Positions 7,635 through 17,133 of a stretch of 64,000 nt of DNA are shown here, one piece after another. The stretch's first letter is position 1, and each line of letters opens with the position of its first letter. A program made the translations under genes and the position numbers. Source of the stretch: an uncultured Ferrovum sp. (GTDB lineage Bacteria; Pseudomonadota; Gammaproteobacteria; Burkholderiales; Ferrovaceae); the NCBI GenBank assembly GCA_903893215.1, contig CAITLJ010000035.1, positions 93,172 through 157,171 of the forward strand, in the 5' to 3' direction. Under the pieces are notes generated by a model. The model was not told the DNA's origin. It was given only the letters and a program-made list of their open reading frames with translations, and ran no database searches.

Positions 7635-9583
7635 TCCAGACACTGCCTCGGGCCGGCTCGCCCCTGTTGCGTATCGCCCTGGTTGGCGCACCCAATTGCG
7701 GCAAGACGGCCACTTTCAACCGGCTCACCGGCAGCCGCCAGAAAGTGGCCAACTACGCTGGCGTCACTGTCGAACGCAAAGAAGGCCGCCTTCAGTTGGC
7801 AGATGGCCGTGAGCTGCGCGTGCTCGACCTGCCCGGCGCCTACAGCCTGCGCGCCGCATCGCCCGACGAAACCGTGACCCGCGAGGTGGTGCTGGGCGAG
7901 CGGCGTGATGAGGCGGTGCCCGACCTGCTGGTCTGCGTGGTCGACGCGACCAACTTGCGACTGCATCTGCGGCTGGTACTGGAACTGCGCAGCCTGGGCT
8001 TGCCGATGGTGCTGGCCCTGAACATGATGGATGCTGCCCGTCAAAGCGGCCTGCGCATTGACGTGGTCGCGCTGCAGGCCCGCCTCGGCATCCCCGTGGT
8101 GGAGTGCGTCGCGATCCAGCGCGGCGGCCTGGATGACCTGCTGGCCTGGATCGCGCACCAGCCTGCCGGCACGGCCCGTGTCCACGCGGATGGCGGTCAT
8201 CCTGTCGGCGCTGACACCAGCGCAGGTCAGCATGCCGCGCAACCGGCCTGGCATGACCCCGACGCCAGCGAGGTGCGTGAATGTCTGCGCGAGGTGCGCA
8301 GCATCGTCGCCGAGTGTTGCGACGAACGCCATGTGCTGCAAGGCTGGGACCAGCGCATTGATGCTGTGGTGATGCACCCGCTCGGCGGGCTGGTGCTGCT
8401 CGCGCTGGTGCTGTTCGTGATGTTTCAGGCGGTCTTCACCTGGGCACAGGTGCCGATGGACCTGATCAAGAACAGCATCGCGCTGCTGGCTGATGGTGTC
8501 CGGACCACCCTGCCCGACGGTCCGCTGCGCAGCCTGCTGGCCGATGGTGTGCTCTCCGGCGCAGGCAACGTGCTGGTATTCCTGCCGCAGATCCTGATCC
8601 TGTTTGCGTTCATCCTGGCCCTGGAGGATTCGGGCTATCTGCCGCGCGCCGCCTTCCTTCTGGATCGGCTGATGGGCGTCGCTGGCCTGTCCGGTCGCGC
8701 CTTCATCCCGCTGCTGTCCAGTTTCGCGTGTGCCATTCCAGGCATCATGGCGACCCGCACGATTCCCAACATGCGTGACCGCATCACCACGATCATGATC
8801 GCACCGCTGATGACCTGCTCGGCGCGCATTCCGGTGTACACCCTGCTGATCGCCGCATTCGTGCCGGACCGACAGCTGGCATGGGGTGTGCAGCTGCAGG
8901 GCCTCGTGCTGTTCGGCCTTTACATGGCCGGCATCCTGGCCGGGTTGATGGTGGCGCTGGTGATCCGCATGTTTGGCAGCAACCAGGGCAACTATCAGCC
9001 GCTGCTGCTGGAATTGCCCGCCTACCGGATACCCGCGCTGCGTAACCTGGCGATCGGGCTGTTCGAACGCACACAGATCTTCATCAGCCGGGTTGGTACC
9101 ATCATCCTGGCGCTGATGGTGCTGCTGTGGTTCCTCAGCAGCTATCCTGGCGCCCCCGTCGACGCCAGCGGCCCGGCCATCCAGTACAGCTATGCCGGCG
9201 TCATCGGAGGCTGGCTGGAAACCGTATTCCGGCCGATCGGTTTCAACTGGCAGATCGCCATCGCCCTGGTCCCGGGTTTGGCTGCCCGCGAGGTGGCAGT
9301 AGGCGCCCTGGGCACGGTGTATGCCCTGTCGTCCAGCGGCAGCAATGTCGGCACCGCCCTGGCACCGATGCTGGCGCAATCGTGGAGTCTGCCCACCGCA
9401 CTCTCGCTCCTGGCGTGGTATGTGTTCGCGCCGCAATGCGTGGCCACGCTGGGGGTGGTGCGCCGCGAAACCAACAGCTGGCGCCAGCCGGCCATCATGG
9501 CAGGCTACCTGTTCGGCCTCGCTTACCTGGCCTCGTTCGTGACCTATCATGGCAGCCGCTGGGCGCTGCAAGGGGCGCTCTGA
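7631..9583 (+). CDS. feoB: FeoB, ferrous iron transporter with GTPase domain
   Basis: Inner-membrane Fe(II) transporter. 650 residues: N-terminal G domain with G1 GAPNCGKT (about residues 19-26), G2 region GVTVERKEG, G3 DLPGAYSL and G4 NMMD, a regulatory helical segment, then a membrane domain of multiple helices with the two inverted Gate segments (LSSFACAIPGIMATR around residues 360-375 and VPGLAAREV near 545). It is shorter than the 773-residue E. coli protein, as in many compact FeoBs. The start is TTG 7631, overlapping the feoA stop; no better start precedes the G1 motif. Operon with feoA and the small gene behind. Confidence 0.96.
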   Translation: MIQTLPRAGSPLLRIALVGAPNCGKTATFNRLTGSRQKVANYAGVTVERKEGRLQLADGRELRVLDLPGAYSLRAASPDETVTREVVLGERRDEAVPDLLVCVVDATNLRLHLRLVLELRSLGLPMVLALNMMDAARQSGLRIDVVALQARLGIPVVECVAIQRGGLDDLLAWIAHQPAGTARVHADGGHPVGADTSAGQHAAQPAWHDPDASEVRECLREVRSIVAECCDERHVLQGWDQRIDAVVMHPLGGLVLLALVLFVMFQAVFTWAQVPMDLIKNSIALLADGVRTTLPDGPLRSLLADGVLSGAGNVLVFLPQILILFAFILALEDSGYLPRAAFLLDRLMGVAGLSGRAFIPLLSSFACAIPGIMATRTIPNMRDRITTIMIAPLMTCSARIPVYTLLIAAFVPDRQLAWGVQLQGLVLFGLYMAGILAGLMVALVIRMFGSNQGNYQPLLLELPAYRIPALRNLAIGLFERTQIFISRVGTIILALMVLLWFLSSYPGAPVDASGPAIQYSYAGVIGGWLETVFRPIGFNWQIAIALVPGLAAREVAVGALGTVYALSSSGSNVGTALAPMLAQSWSLPTALSLLAWYVFAPQCVATLGVVRRETNSWRQPAIMAGYLFGLAYLASFVTYHGSRWALQGAL

Positions 9584-9804
9584 TGCAGCTTGCCGCAGTC
9601 ATCGTGATCGTGCTCTGGGCGGCCTGGCATACCTTCGGGCGACTGCTGCCGCTGCGTCAGCGGCGCGCGCGTGGGTGGCTTGCGCGGCAAGCCAACGGTC
9701 GCCTGCCGGCGGCATGGGTCGCCCGCATCCGGCCAGGCTTCCCAAAAACCGGCTGCGGCTGCGGTGATTCGTGCGCACCGACAAGACCTGACGCAGCGCA
9801 ATAA
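9583..9804 (+). CDS. Small Cys-rich membrane protein of the feo operon
   Basis: 73 residues: one N-terminal hydrophobic helix (LAAVIVIVLWAAW), an Arg-rich middle and a C-terminal cysteine cluster TGCGCGDSC. The ATG overlaps the feoB stop (TGATG), so it is almost certainly cotranslated. Proteins of this size with a terminal Cys-rich tail commonly follow feoB in proteobacteria and are annotated only as uncharacterised (DUF6587-like; my recollection, not a search). It may take the place of FeoC, whose cysteines have been linked to iron-sulfur sensing, but it has no winged-helix domain. Function unknown. Confidence 0.75.
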   Translation: MQLAAVIVIVLWAAWHTFGRLLPLRQRRARGWLARQANGRLPAAWVARIRPGFPKTGCGCGDSCAPTRPDAAQ

Positions 9805-9944
9805 ATTTTCTTACATATTTGCGGGTAGGTTATCCGCGCGCTCCATATAAAATGCGAAGGCGTCGGCCTGAACCCGCGGACTGAAACCGGTCTGCGAGCG
9901 GGTGACCCGGCGCACCCTCTACCACCACTCCCTCCAAGCTCCCC

Positions 9945-12900
9945 ATGTGGATTGTCGATATCGCGTTGCGGCGCCCCTATACCTTCATCGTGATGGCGCT
10001 TTGCATCCTGCTGGCGACGCCACTGACGCTGCTGCGCATGCCCACCGACATCCTGCCGGAAATCAATATTCCGGTGATCAGCATGGTGTGGAACTACGGG
10101 GGCTTGTCCGCGCAGGAAATGGGCAATCGGGTCACCTCGGTGAGCGAGCGGGCGCTGACCACCCTGGTCAACGACATCGAACACATCGAATCGCAAACCC
10201 TGCCTGGCGTGGCAGTGATCAAGATCTTCCTGCAGCCGAACGCCAGCGTACCTGCCGCGATCGCGCAAACCGTGTCGATCGGCCAGACCCAGCTGCGCCA
10301 GTTGCCACCGGGCATCACCCCGCCCCTGGTGATCCAGTACACCGCCTCCAGCGTGCCGGTGATCCAGCTCGGCGTCAGCCACCCGGCGATGTCGGAAAAC
10401 GAACTCTTTGACACCTCGATCAGCTTTTTGCGACCTCAGCTGATCACCATCCCGGGCGCTGCCGTGCCCTTTCCTTTCGGTGGTCGCAGCCGGGTGGTGG
10501 CGGTCGACCTGAACAGCAGCGCCATGGTGGCGCGCGGACTCTCACCATCGGACGTGGTAGCCGCGATCAATGCACAGAACCTGATCCTGCCAGCCGGCAC
10601 CGTGAAGTTTGGTGCCATCGAGCGCAACGTGTCGCTCGATGGTTCACCCAGCGCCATCAACACCCTCAACGACATTCCGCTGAAAACCGTGAACGGTGCC
10701 ACCGTGCGCATGGGCGAAGTGGCTTTTGTCCACGACGGCTCGGCGCCACAGGTGAATGTGGTGCGCCAGGACGGCAAGCGCGCCGTCCTGGTCTCGATGA
10801 TCAAGACTGGCAGCGCGTCCACCCTCGCCATCGTATCGCAGCTGTTCCGCAGGCTCCCCCAGATCATGGAAGCACTACCGAAAGGTCTGGTGGTGAAGCC
10901 ACTGTTCGACCAGTCGGTGTTCGTGAAGGCGGCCGTGGAGGGCGTGGTCCGCGAAGCCCTGATCGCGGCCGCCCTCACAGCGGCCATGATCCTGCTCTTC
11001 CTCGGCAACTGGCGCAGCACCGTGATCATTGCGGTTTCAATCCCGCTCTCCATCCTCTGCTCGCTGATGGCACTCAATGCTCTGGGCCAGACCATCAACA
11101 TCATGACCCTGGGCGGACTGGCCCTGGCCGTCGGTATCCTGGTTGACGACGCCACCGTCACCATCGAGAACATCGAACGGCACCTGCACATGGGCACACC
11201 GCTATTCGAGTCGATCCGCGATGGTGCCGGCGAGATCGCCCTGCCGGCACTGGTGTCCACCCTGTGTATCTGTATCGTGTTCGTGCCGATGTTCCTGCTC
11301 ACCGGAGTGGCCAAATACCTGTTCGTACCACTCGCAGAAGCGGTGGTCTTTGCCATGCTGGCCTCCTACGTGCTGTCGCGCACATTGGTACCAACGCTTG
11401 CGCTGCTGTTGCTCAAAGGCAGCCAGCACGGCACTGGCAGCAACGTGTTTGCCCGTGTGCATTCCGCCTTCAATCATGGCTTCGAATCACTGCGTGCCGC
11501 CTATACCGCCCTGCTCGCCGTGCTGCTTGACCATCGCAAGCTGGCCGGTGGCAGCTTTCTGGTGTTCTGCCTGGCTTCGACGGCAATCTACACCCGGCTG
11601 GGGCAGGATTTCTTTCCGGAGGTCGACAGCGGCAAGATCCGGCTGCACCTGCGCGCACCCACCGGCACCCGGATCGAGGAAACCGCCCGCCTCACGGACC
11701 AGGTGGAAACCCGTATCCATGAAATGATCCCGACCGATCAGATCGAAACCATCCTTGACAACATCGGCCTGCCGATCAGCGGCATCAACCTGACGTATGC
11801 CAACAGCGGTGTCATCGGCACCCTGGATGCCGAGGTACTGATCGCCCTGAAGGGCGACCACCCACCCACCGCGCAGGTGGTCAACCAGTTGCGCGCCGCG
11901 CTGCCGCGCAACTTCCCCGGCGTGGAGTTTTTCTTCCAGCCAGCCGACATCGTCAGCCAGATCCTCAACTTCGGAAGTCCGGCTGCACTCGACATCCAGT
12001 TCTCTGGCGCCAGCATCGACGGCAATTATCGCCAGGCCGTCCTGCTGGCCAAAAAGCTGCGCGCGGTGAATGGTGCCGTCGACGTGCACGTGCAGCAGCG
12101 GCTCGACGAACCCACCCTGGCCCTGCAGATGGACCGCACAGAACTGCAGCAGCAGGGTCTCAGTGCCTTCAATTTGGCGCAGAACGCGCTGATCAGCCTG
12201 TCCGGCAGCACGCAGACCTCCCCCGCCTTCTGGCTCAACCCCAAGAACGGGGTGGTCTACAACCTGGCAGTGCAAACCCCGCAGGCAGAGGTGAACAGCA
12301 TGGACGACCTGCTGCGCACGCCAGTCAATGCCGGCAACGGCGGTACGCCGCAACTGCTCGGCAACCTGGTGCATGCACACCCCGCCACCGAAATGGCAGT
12401 CGTCTCTCACTACGACATCAAGCCGGTGATCGATGTGTTCGTCAGTGTGCAGGGACGGGACCTTGGCGCAGTGGCCGGTGAGGTGGATCGCCTGCTGGAT
12501 CAGGCCCGTCCGCAGCTCGCACGGGGCTCACAACTCGTGATGCGTGGTCAGGTACAGACCATGCGTTCCTCGTTCCTTGGCCTGGGGGTGGGCCTGATCG
12601 GTGCCATTGTCCTGGTCTACCTGCTGATCGTGGTGAACTTCCAGTCGTGGCTCGATCCGCTGATCATCATCAGCGCGCTGCCAGCCGCCCTGGCGGGCAT
12701 CGCCTGGATGTTGCTGCTCACCGGCACCACGCTGAGCGTGCCGGCCCTCACCGGTGCGATCATGACCATGGGCGTAGCCACCGCCAACAGCATCCTGGTG
12801 GTCGCCTTTGCGCGCACCCTGATGGATCAGGGCATGAACGCCCGAACGGCCGCATTGAACGCTGGCGCCACCCGCATCCGCCCGGTGCTGATGACCGCGG

Positions 12901-13139
12901 CAGCCATGATCATCGGCATGATCCCGATGGCCATGGGCCTGGGCGAAGGCGGCGAACAGAACGCGCCACTGGGCCGCGCCACCATTGGTGGCCTGCTGTT
13001 TGCCACCGCCTCCACCCTGCTGTTCGTACCGCTGGTGTTTGCCGCGGTGCACGGCTGGCTGGAAAAGCGCGCTGACCACCAGCCCCCCCATTCCCCCGCC
13101 GGCGGCTCAGCCACCGGCCTGCAGCCTCTGGAGCATTGA
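9945..13139 (+). CDS. RND efflux permease (HAE1/AcrB family)
   Basis: Inner-membrane proton-driven transporter, 1064 residues, the usual size. It starts MWIVDIALRRPYTFIVMALC with the first membrane helix, has two large periplasmic loops, and keeps the proton-relay Asp pair in GILVDDATVTIEN (about residues 400-401). The second half repeats the topology (VLVYLLIVVNFQSW, AIMTMGVATANSILVVAFA). Substrate is unknown; the sequence is not obviously close to AcrB/MexF and belongs to the group found with separate adaptor and OMF genes in the order permease-adaptor-OMF. Four bases separate it from the adaptor gene. A TATAAA box at 9846-9851 may be its -10; no regulator gene adjoins the operon. Confidence 0.93.
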   Translation: MWIVDIALRRPYTFIVMALCILLATPLTLLRMPTDILPEINIPVISMVWNYGGLSAQEMGNRVTSVSERALTTLVNDIEHIESQTLPGVAVIKIFLQPNASVPAAIAQTVSIGQTQLRQLPPGITPPLVIQYTASSVPVIQLGVSHPAMSENELFDTSISFLRPQLITIPGAAVPFPFGGRSRVVAVDLNSSAMVARGLSPSDVVAAINAQNLILPAGTVKFGAIERNVSLDGSPSAINTLNDIPLKTVNGATVRMGEVAFVHDGSAPQVNVVRQDGKRAVLVSMIKTGSASTLAIVSQLFRRLPQIMEALPKGLVVKPLFDQSVFVKAAVEGVVREALIAAALTAAMILLFLGNWRSTVIIAVSIPLSILCSLMALNALGQTINIMTLGGLALAVGILVDDATVTIENIERHLHMGTPLFESIRDGAGEIALPALVSTLCICIVFVPMFLLTGVAKYLFVPLAEAVVFAMLASYVLSRTLVPTLALLLLKGSQHGTGSNVFARVHSAFNHGFESLRAAYTALLAVLLDHRKLAGGSFLVFCLASTAIYTRLGQDFFPEVDSGKIRLHLRAPTGTRIEETARLTDQVETRIHEMIPTDQIETILDNIGLPISGINLTYANSGVIGTLDAEVLIALKGDHPPTAQVVNQLRAALPRNFPGVEFFFQPADIVSQILNFGSPAALDIQFSGASIDGNYRQAVLLAKKLRAVNGAVDVHVQQRLDEPTLALQMDRTELQQQGLSAFNLAQNALISLSGSTQTSPAFWLNPKNGVVYNLAVQTPQAEVNSMDDLLRTPVNAGNGGTPQLLGNLVHAHPATEMAVVSHYDIKPVIDVFVSVQGRDLGAVAGEVDRLLDQARPQLARGSQLVMRGQVQTMRSSFLGLGVGLIGAIVLVYLLIVVNFQSWLDPLIIISALPAALAGIAWMLLLTGTTLSVPALTGAIMTMGVATANSILVVAFARTLMDQGMNARTAALNAGATRIRPVLMTAAAMIIGMIPMAMGLGEGGEQNAPLGRATIGGLLFATASTLLFVPLVFAAVHGWLEKRADHQPPHSPAGGSATGLQPLEH

Positions 13140-13142
13140 TCG

Positions 13143-14342
13143 ATGGCACAAGACGACTTCCAAATCCCCGAACCCACGCCTCAGGAACGCCGGCGTGCCC
13201 TGCGCATTGGCGCCTTCGCACTGCTGGTGATCGGTGTGGTGCTGGGTGCTGGCAGCCTGCGCGTGCTGGCTGTGCGCAGCGCCCAGGCCGAGAGCCTGCG
13301 GCAGAGCACGGCGACCCAGCAGCAGACCTACGTGGTCTGGACCCGAGCCAAACCCGGCGCTGGCGATACCAGTGCGCAGGTGCAATTGCCCGGAACCGTG
13401 ATTGCCGTGCAGGACGTGGCGATCTATGCCCGCAGCAATGGCTTCGTACGCAAATGGACCCATGACATCGGCAGCCGCGTCCGCAAGGGCGAGGTGCTTG
13501 CCGAGATCGAAACCCCCGAACTGGAGCGGCAGATCGAACAGGCGCGGGCCAACGTGCGCCAGGCGACGGTCACCCTGGACCTGGCGCGCAGTTCGCTCGC
13601 CCGCTGGCAACAACTGCGCAAGGACGCGCTGGTCACCGAACAGGAAGTCGAGGAACGCCGGGCTGCGGTCGACCAGCAAGGCGCTGCGCTGTCGTCACTG
13701 CAGGCCGAACAGGCACGCCTTGAAAGCTTGCGTGCCTTTGACACTATTGTGGCGCCATTCAATGGTGTGGTGACACGTCGCAATATCGAGGTGGGGCGCC
13801 TGGTCAACGCAGGGGCCGGCACGACGGACCAGGCGCTGTTCCAGCTCACCAGCACGGACAACCTCAAACTGGTTGTGAACGTTCCTCAGGTCTATAGCGC
13901 GCAAGTACGCAACGGCATGACCGTGGAGGTCACCCAGGCCGAGCGCCCGGGCGTGAAGGTGCTTGGCAAACTGGCGCGCAACAGCAACGCGGTAGATGCG
14001 GCCACCCGCACGTTGCTGGTCGAAGTGGCGCTGCCGGGCGGCGGCAATGCCCTGCTGCCGGGCAGTTATGTGCAGGCACGCCTGCCCTTGCAGGCTGGCA
14101 AACTGCTTACCGTGCCCGCCAACACCCTGCTGTTCCGCGCCGAAGGTCCGCGCATCGCAGCCGTCGACGCGCAGGGCAAGGTCGCGCTGCACCCGGTCAC
14201 CTTGGGGCGTGATCTGGGCAAGACAGTGGAAATCACTGGTGGCATCACGGGCGAAGACCACATCGTGCTGAATCCGCCCGACGCACTGAACGACGGTGAT
14301 CAGGTGCAGGCCCGCGAAGCCGCGCCTGCCGCTGCCAAATGA
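13143..14342 (+). CDS. RND periplasmic adaptor (HlyD/membrane fusion protein)
   Basis: 399 residues. N-terminal membrane anchor (ALRIGAFALLVIGVVLGAGS, about residues 20-39) rather than a lipobox, then a biotinyl-lipoyl half-motif (YARSNGFVRKWTHDIGSRV region), a coiled-coil hairpin (about residues 120-195, QIEQARANVRQATVTLDLAR), the returning lipoyl half (FDTIVAPFNGVVTRRNIEVG), and beta-barrel and membrane-proximal domains. Bridges the permease to the outer-membrane channel. Its stop overlaps the start of the OMF gene by 4 bases. Confidence 0.93.
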   Translation: MAQDDFQIPEPTPQERRRALRIGAFALLVIGVVLGAGSLRVLAVRSAQAESLRQSTATQQQTYVVWTRAKPGAGDTSAQVQLPGTVIAVQDVAIYARSNGFVRKWTHDIGSRVRKGEVLAEIETPELERQIEQARANVRQATVTLDLARSSLARWQQLRKDALVTEQEVEERRAAVDQQGAALSSLQAEQARLESLRAFDTIVAPFNGVVTRRNIEVGRLVNAGAGTTDQALFQLTSTDNLKLVVNVPQVYSAQVRNGMTVEVTQAERPGVKVLGKLARNSNAVDAATRTLLVEVALPGGGNALLPGSYVQARLPLQAGKLLTVPANTLLFRAEGPRIAAVDAQGKVALHPVTLGRDLGKTVEITGGITGEDHIVLNPPDALNDGDQVQAREAAPAAAK

Positions 14343-15772
14343 GTGCCCGACGGGCACATCTGCCCATCCCTGCGTACCGCACGTTGGGGCTGGCGCTGAT
14401 CGCACTGCTATGCGCGTGCGGCACGCCAGGGCCGCGTTACGCGATACCCGACGCCCCCCTGCCTGCCCAATTCGGCGGTGCCGACTGGCGCACCGCCCAC
14501 CCGGCCGATGCGCTGCCCAAAGGCGACTGGTGGCAGATTTACCAAGACACCGCGCTGAATGCGCTCGAACAGCAAGCCCTGACCGACAACCCCGACCTTC
14601 AGGGCGCGCAGGCGCGCTTGCGCCAGGCACAGGCGTTTGCACAAGCCAGCGAAGCGGCTTTCCTGCCGATGATCACGGCCAACGGGAGCGCGCTGCGTAA
14701 CCGGACCTCGGCCAATCGCCCCAGCCTGTCGCCTCTGGCACCGCCGGTCTCGACCCTGCAGAACGACTTCAACCCCTTTGCCAGCGTGCGCTGGGAAGCC
14801 GATGTGAGTGGTCGACTGGCGCTTGGCAAGGAAGCCGCCCAGGCTGCGGTAGGCCAAAGTCAGGCTGACCAGGAAAACGTGCGCCTGCTGCTGACCACCG
14901 GGGTGGCGATCAACTACCTCGGCCTGCGTGCCACGGACGCCGACCTGCAGGCACTCGGCGTGCTGATCACCGAACAGGAGCGCACTGTCGCGCTGTTGCA
15001 ACGACGTACCGCCCTGGGCCAAGGCACCGGGCTGGACAGTCTGACCTACGAGAGTGCGCTGGCAAGCAGCCGGGTGCAACAGCAAACCTTGCAGGTGCAA
15101 CGCGAAGCGCTGATCAGCGCGCTGGCCGCCCTGGTCGGCAAGCCCGCCAGTGATTTTCACATCGCTGCGACCGGCAGCACGCTGCCGGTCCCGCTGATTC
15201 CGCCAGGCCTGCCCAGCACCCTGCTGGAACGGCGTCCGGATGTGGCATCGGCAGAGCGTGCCGTGGCTCAGGCGAATGCGCAGATCGGCATTGCCGAAGC
15301 GGCGCGCTATCCGGCACTGGTGTTGGGCCTGAGCGACGGTTTTGAAAGCCGCAGCCTGGGCAGCCTGCTGACGGCATCCAGCGTGGCGTGGTCGTTCGGC
15401 GCTACCGTGGCGCAGAACATCTATGACGGTGGTCGCATCGATGCGTCGGTGGCCGCAGCACGCGCAGGGCACCAGAGTGCGGTGGCGCGTTATCGCGCCA
15501 GCGTGCTGCAGGCCGTAGCCGAAGTCGAAAGTGCGCTGGCTGCCGAACGTGTGCTGGCCGAAGCCGAGACAGCGCAGCAGAATGTGCTGCGCGTGGCGCG
15601 CCAGCAGCAGTCGCTGCTGACCCGCAAGCGTGAAGGCGGTTACGCCACCGCGCTCGATCAGCTGGCCTCCGACCAGGGGGTGACGCTGGCCGAGCGGACT
15701 GAAGTGCAATTGCGAGGCCAGCGCATGCTGGCCTCGGTCTATCTGGTGAAGGCACTGGGTGGCAGCTGGTAA
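14339..15772 (+). CDS. RND outer-membrane factor lipoprotein (NodT/TolC family)
   Basis: 477 residues. Signal peptide with lipobox LLCAC (lipidated Cys near residue 27), then two OEP repeats rich in long helices, for example QALTDNPDLQGAQARLRQAQ and LLERRPDVASAERAVAQANA, typical of NodT-type efflux channels. Third gene of the operon; the ATGA overlap with the adaptor gene supports coupled synthesis of the tripartite pump. Convergent with the pseudokinase gene, 12 bases apart. Confidence 0.93.
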   Translation: MSARRAHLPIPAYRTLGLALIALLCACGTPGPRYAIPDAPLPAQFGGADWRTAHPADALPKGDWWQIYQDTALNALEQQALTDNPDLQGAQARLRQAQAFAQASEAAFLPMITANGSALRNRTSANRPSLSPLAPPVSTLQNDFNPFASVRWEADVSGRLALGKEAAQAAVGQSQADQENVRLLLTTGVAINYLGLRATDADLQALGVLITEQERTVALLQRRTALGQGTGLDSLTYESALASSRVQQQTLQVQREALISALAALVGKPASDFHIAATGSTLPVPLIPPGLPSTLLERRPDVASAERAVAQANAQIGIAEAARYPALVLGLSDGFESRSLGSLLTASSVAWSFGATVAQNIYDGGRIDASVAAARAGHQSAVARYRASVLQAVAEVESALAAERVLAEAETAQQNVLRVARQQQSLLTRKREGGYATALDQLASDQGVTLAERTEVQLRGQRMLASVYLVKALGGSW

Positions 15773-15784
15773 GACCGGCAGCGT

Positions 15785-17125
15785 TCAGCGATCGCGGGGC
15801 GCACGCACGAGGTAGACACTGCACCGCAGGGCCGCCGCCAGGTCGAGTGCGTCGACCGGATAGGGTACCTCGGCGACCGCGCCTTCTCCGGCCTCTGCCA
15901 GGATGGCGAGGTCGGCCAGGTGATGGTGACAAAAAGCCGCAAGACGCTGCTGCGGCGCGTCGCCCTGCAGCAACTGCACCGACAGCCGGCTGACCGGCAG
16001 GTGAAGTTTTTCGGCCCAGCGCCGGACTGCCTGTTCCTGCTGGCGCATCTCGGCTGTGGTGCCGCCAGGCGCGCTGAGACTGACCGCCACCAGATGTGAG
16101 GTTGGCAGCCCGGCCAGCCATTGCCGGGCTGCCAGACGCAATCGCTCCGGCAACTCGCCCTCGACCAGATCGGCTGGCAACACCACCACCAGCAACTGGG
16201 CCGATTCTGCCTGCGGTCGCACAAGAGACTTGAGCAGGTGCACCGGATCACGCTTGTGCTGCCACCAGCGCCAAGCGCTCTGCCAGGGTGCAAGTGCCCG
16301 TGCACGCGCAGGCACGACCGCAACACTGGCAGGATTGGCCAGCGCCCACGCCACCTGACCACAGTTTGCATGGCGGTCGCTCGGCGCAATCTCCAGACAA
16401 CGATGCACCACCTCCTGCAGCCAGTCCGGCAGATCCGGGCGTAACTGGCGCAGGGGCGCCAGCGGAAGCCACATGCGCGCCTCCAGCGTCCGGTGGACCG
16501 CCGGACCGGAGGGGTCGAAGAAAGGTGGATGCCCGACCGCCATCTGGTAAAGCAGTGCGCCAAGCGACCACTGGTCACTGCGCGGGTCGTCGCGCACCAG
16601 ATACATCTGCTCCGGCGCCATCCAGGGTGAGCTGACGGCAGCAAGCCACGCATCAGCCGGCAGCAGGTCGGGACACTCACGGTGGTGGGCCAGTCCGAAA
16701 CTGAGCAAGACCACCTGATCGTCGGGCGTGATCATCACATGCGATGGCAACAGGTGCTGATGCACCACCCCCTGCAGATGCACGGCGTGAATCGCGCGCG
16801 CAAGGGCTTGCCCAAGCCTGACCAGGCGTTCCTGCGGCAAGGCACCGCTGCGCAGGATCTCGGACAGTGGCTGCCCGGGCACCCGATCCATCAACAGATA
16901 GGCAGCCTCCTGATCCAGCCCGCTGGCCCGCAGCACAGGGGCATGGGGCGTCTGCAGGCGGGGCAGCACCTGCGCCGCCGTCTCGAACAATGCGGTGACC
17001 CACTCGGGGGCGTTGGCCAGCGATTTTTTCAGAACCAGTGGATTGGGCAGATGGCGTGCATCGGCCTCCACCAGTTCGACCGAGGCACTCAGGCTGATCG
17101 GCAAGCCAGGCTGAAGCTCGTGCAT
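15785..17125 (-). CDS. Predicted pseudokinase (Ser/Thr kinase fold) with C-terminal USP-like domain
   Basis: 446 residues. Residues about 25-265 have a eukaryotic-type protein kinase layout: Lys in PLVLKKS (33-34), hinge YLLMDRVPG, a catalytic-loop equivalent VHQHLLPSHVMI, LLSFGLA, WMAPEQ and SDQWSLGALLYQM. The catalytic residues are lost: HRD is H122-Q-H124, the loop Asn is H129 and DFG is S142-F-G, so phosphotransfer is unlikely. Residues about 305-446 (LLVVVLPADLVEG to ADLAILAEAG and CSVYLVRAP) look like a universal-stress-protein alpha/beta domain. It follows the phosphoesterase gene by 8 bases on the same strand. No membrane segment. It probably acts as a ligand or partner sensor; the partner is unknown. 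Confidence 0.8.
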   Translation of the reverse strand: MHELQPGLPISLSASVELVEADARHLPNPLVLKKSLANAPEWVTALFETAAQVLPRLQTPHAPVLRASGLDQEAAYLLMDRVPGQPLSEILRSGALPQERLVRLGQALARAIHAVHLQGVVHQHLLPSHVMITPDDQVVLLSFGLAHHRECPDLLPADAWLAAVSSPWMAPEQMYLVRDDPRSDQWSLGALLYQMAVGHPPFFDPSGPAVHRTLEARMWLPLAPLRQLRPDLPDWLQEVVHRCLEIAPSDRHANCGQVAWALANPASVAVVPARARALAPWQSAWRWWQHKRDPVHLLKSLVRPQAESAQLLVVVLPADLVEGELPERLRLAARQWLAGLPTSHLVAVSLSAPGGTTAEMRQQEQAVRRWAEKLHLPVSRLSVQLLQGDAPQQRLAAFCHHHLADLAILAEAGEGAVAEVPYPVDALDLAAALRCSVYLVRAPRDR

Positions 17126-17133
17126 GACCGCGT

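Noticed and set aside
7442..9571. A 709-codon open frame on the minus strand opposite feoB.
   Set aside because: Gln/His/Arg-rich composition with no family motif; exactly antisense to a certain gene in GC-rich DNA, so a codon-bias shadow.
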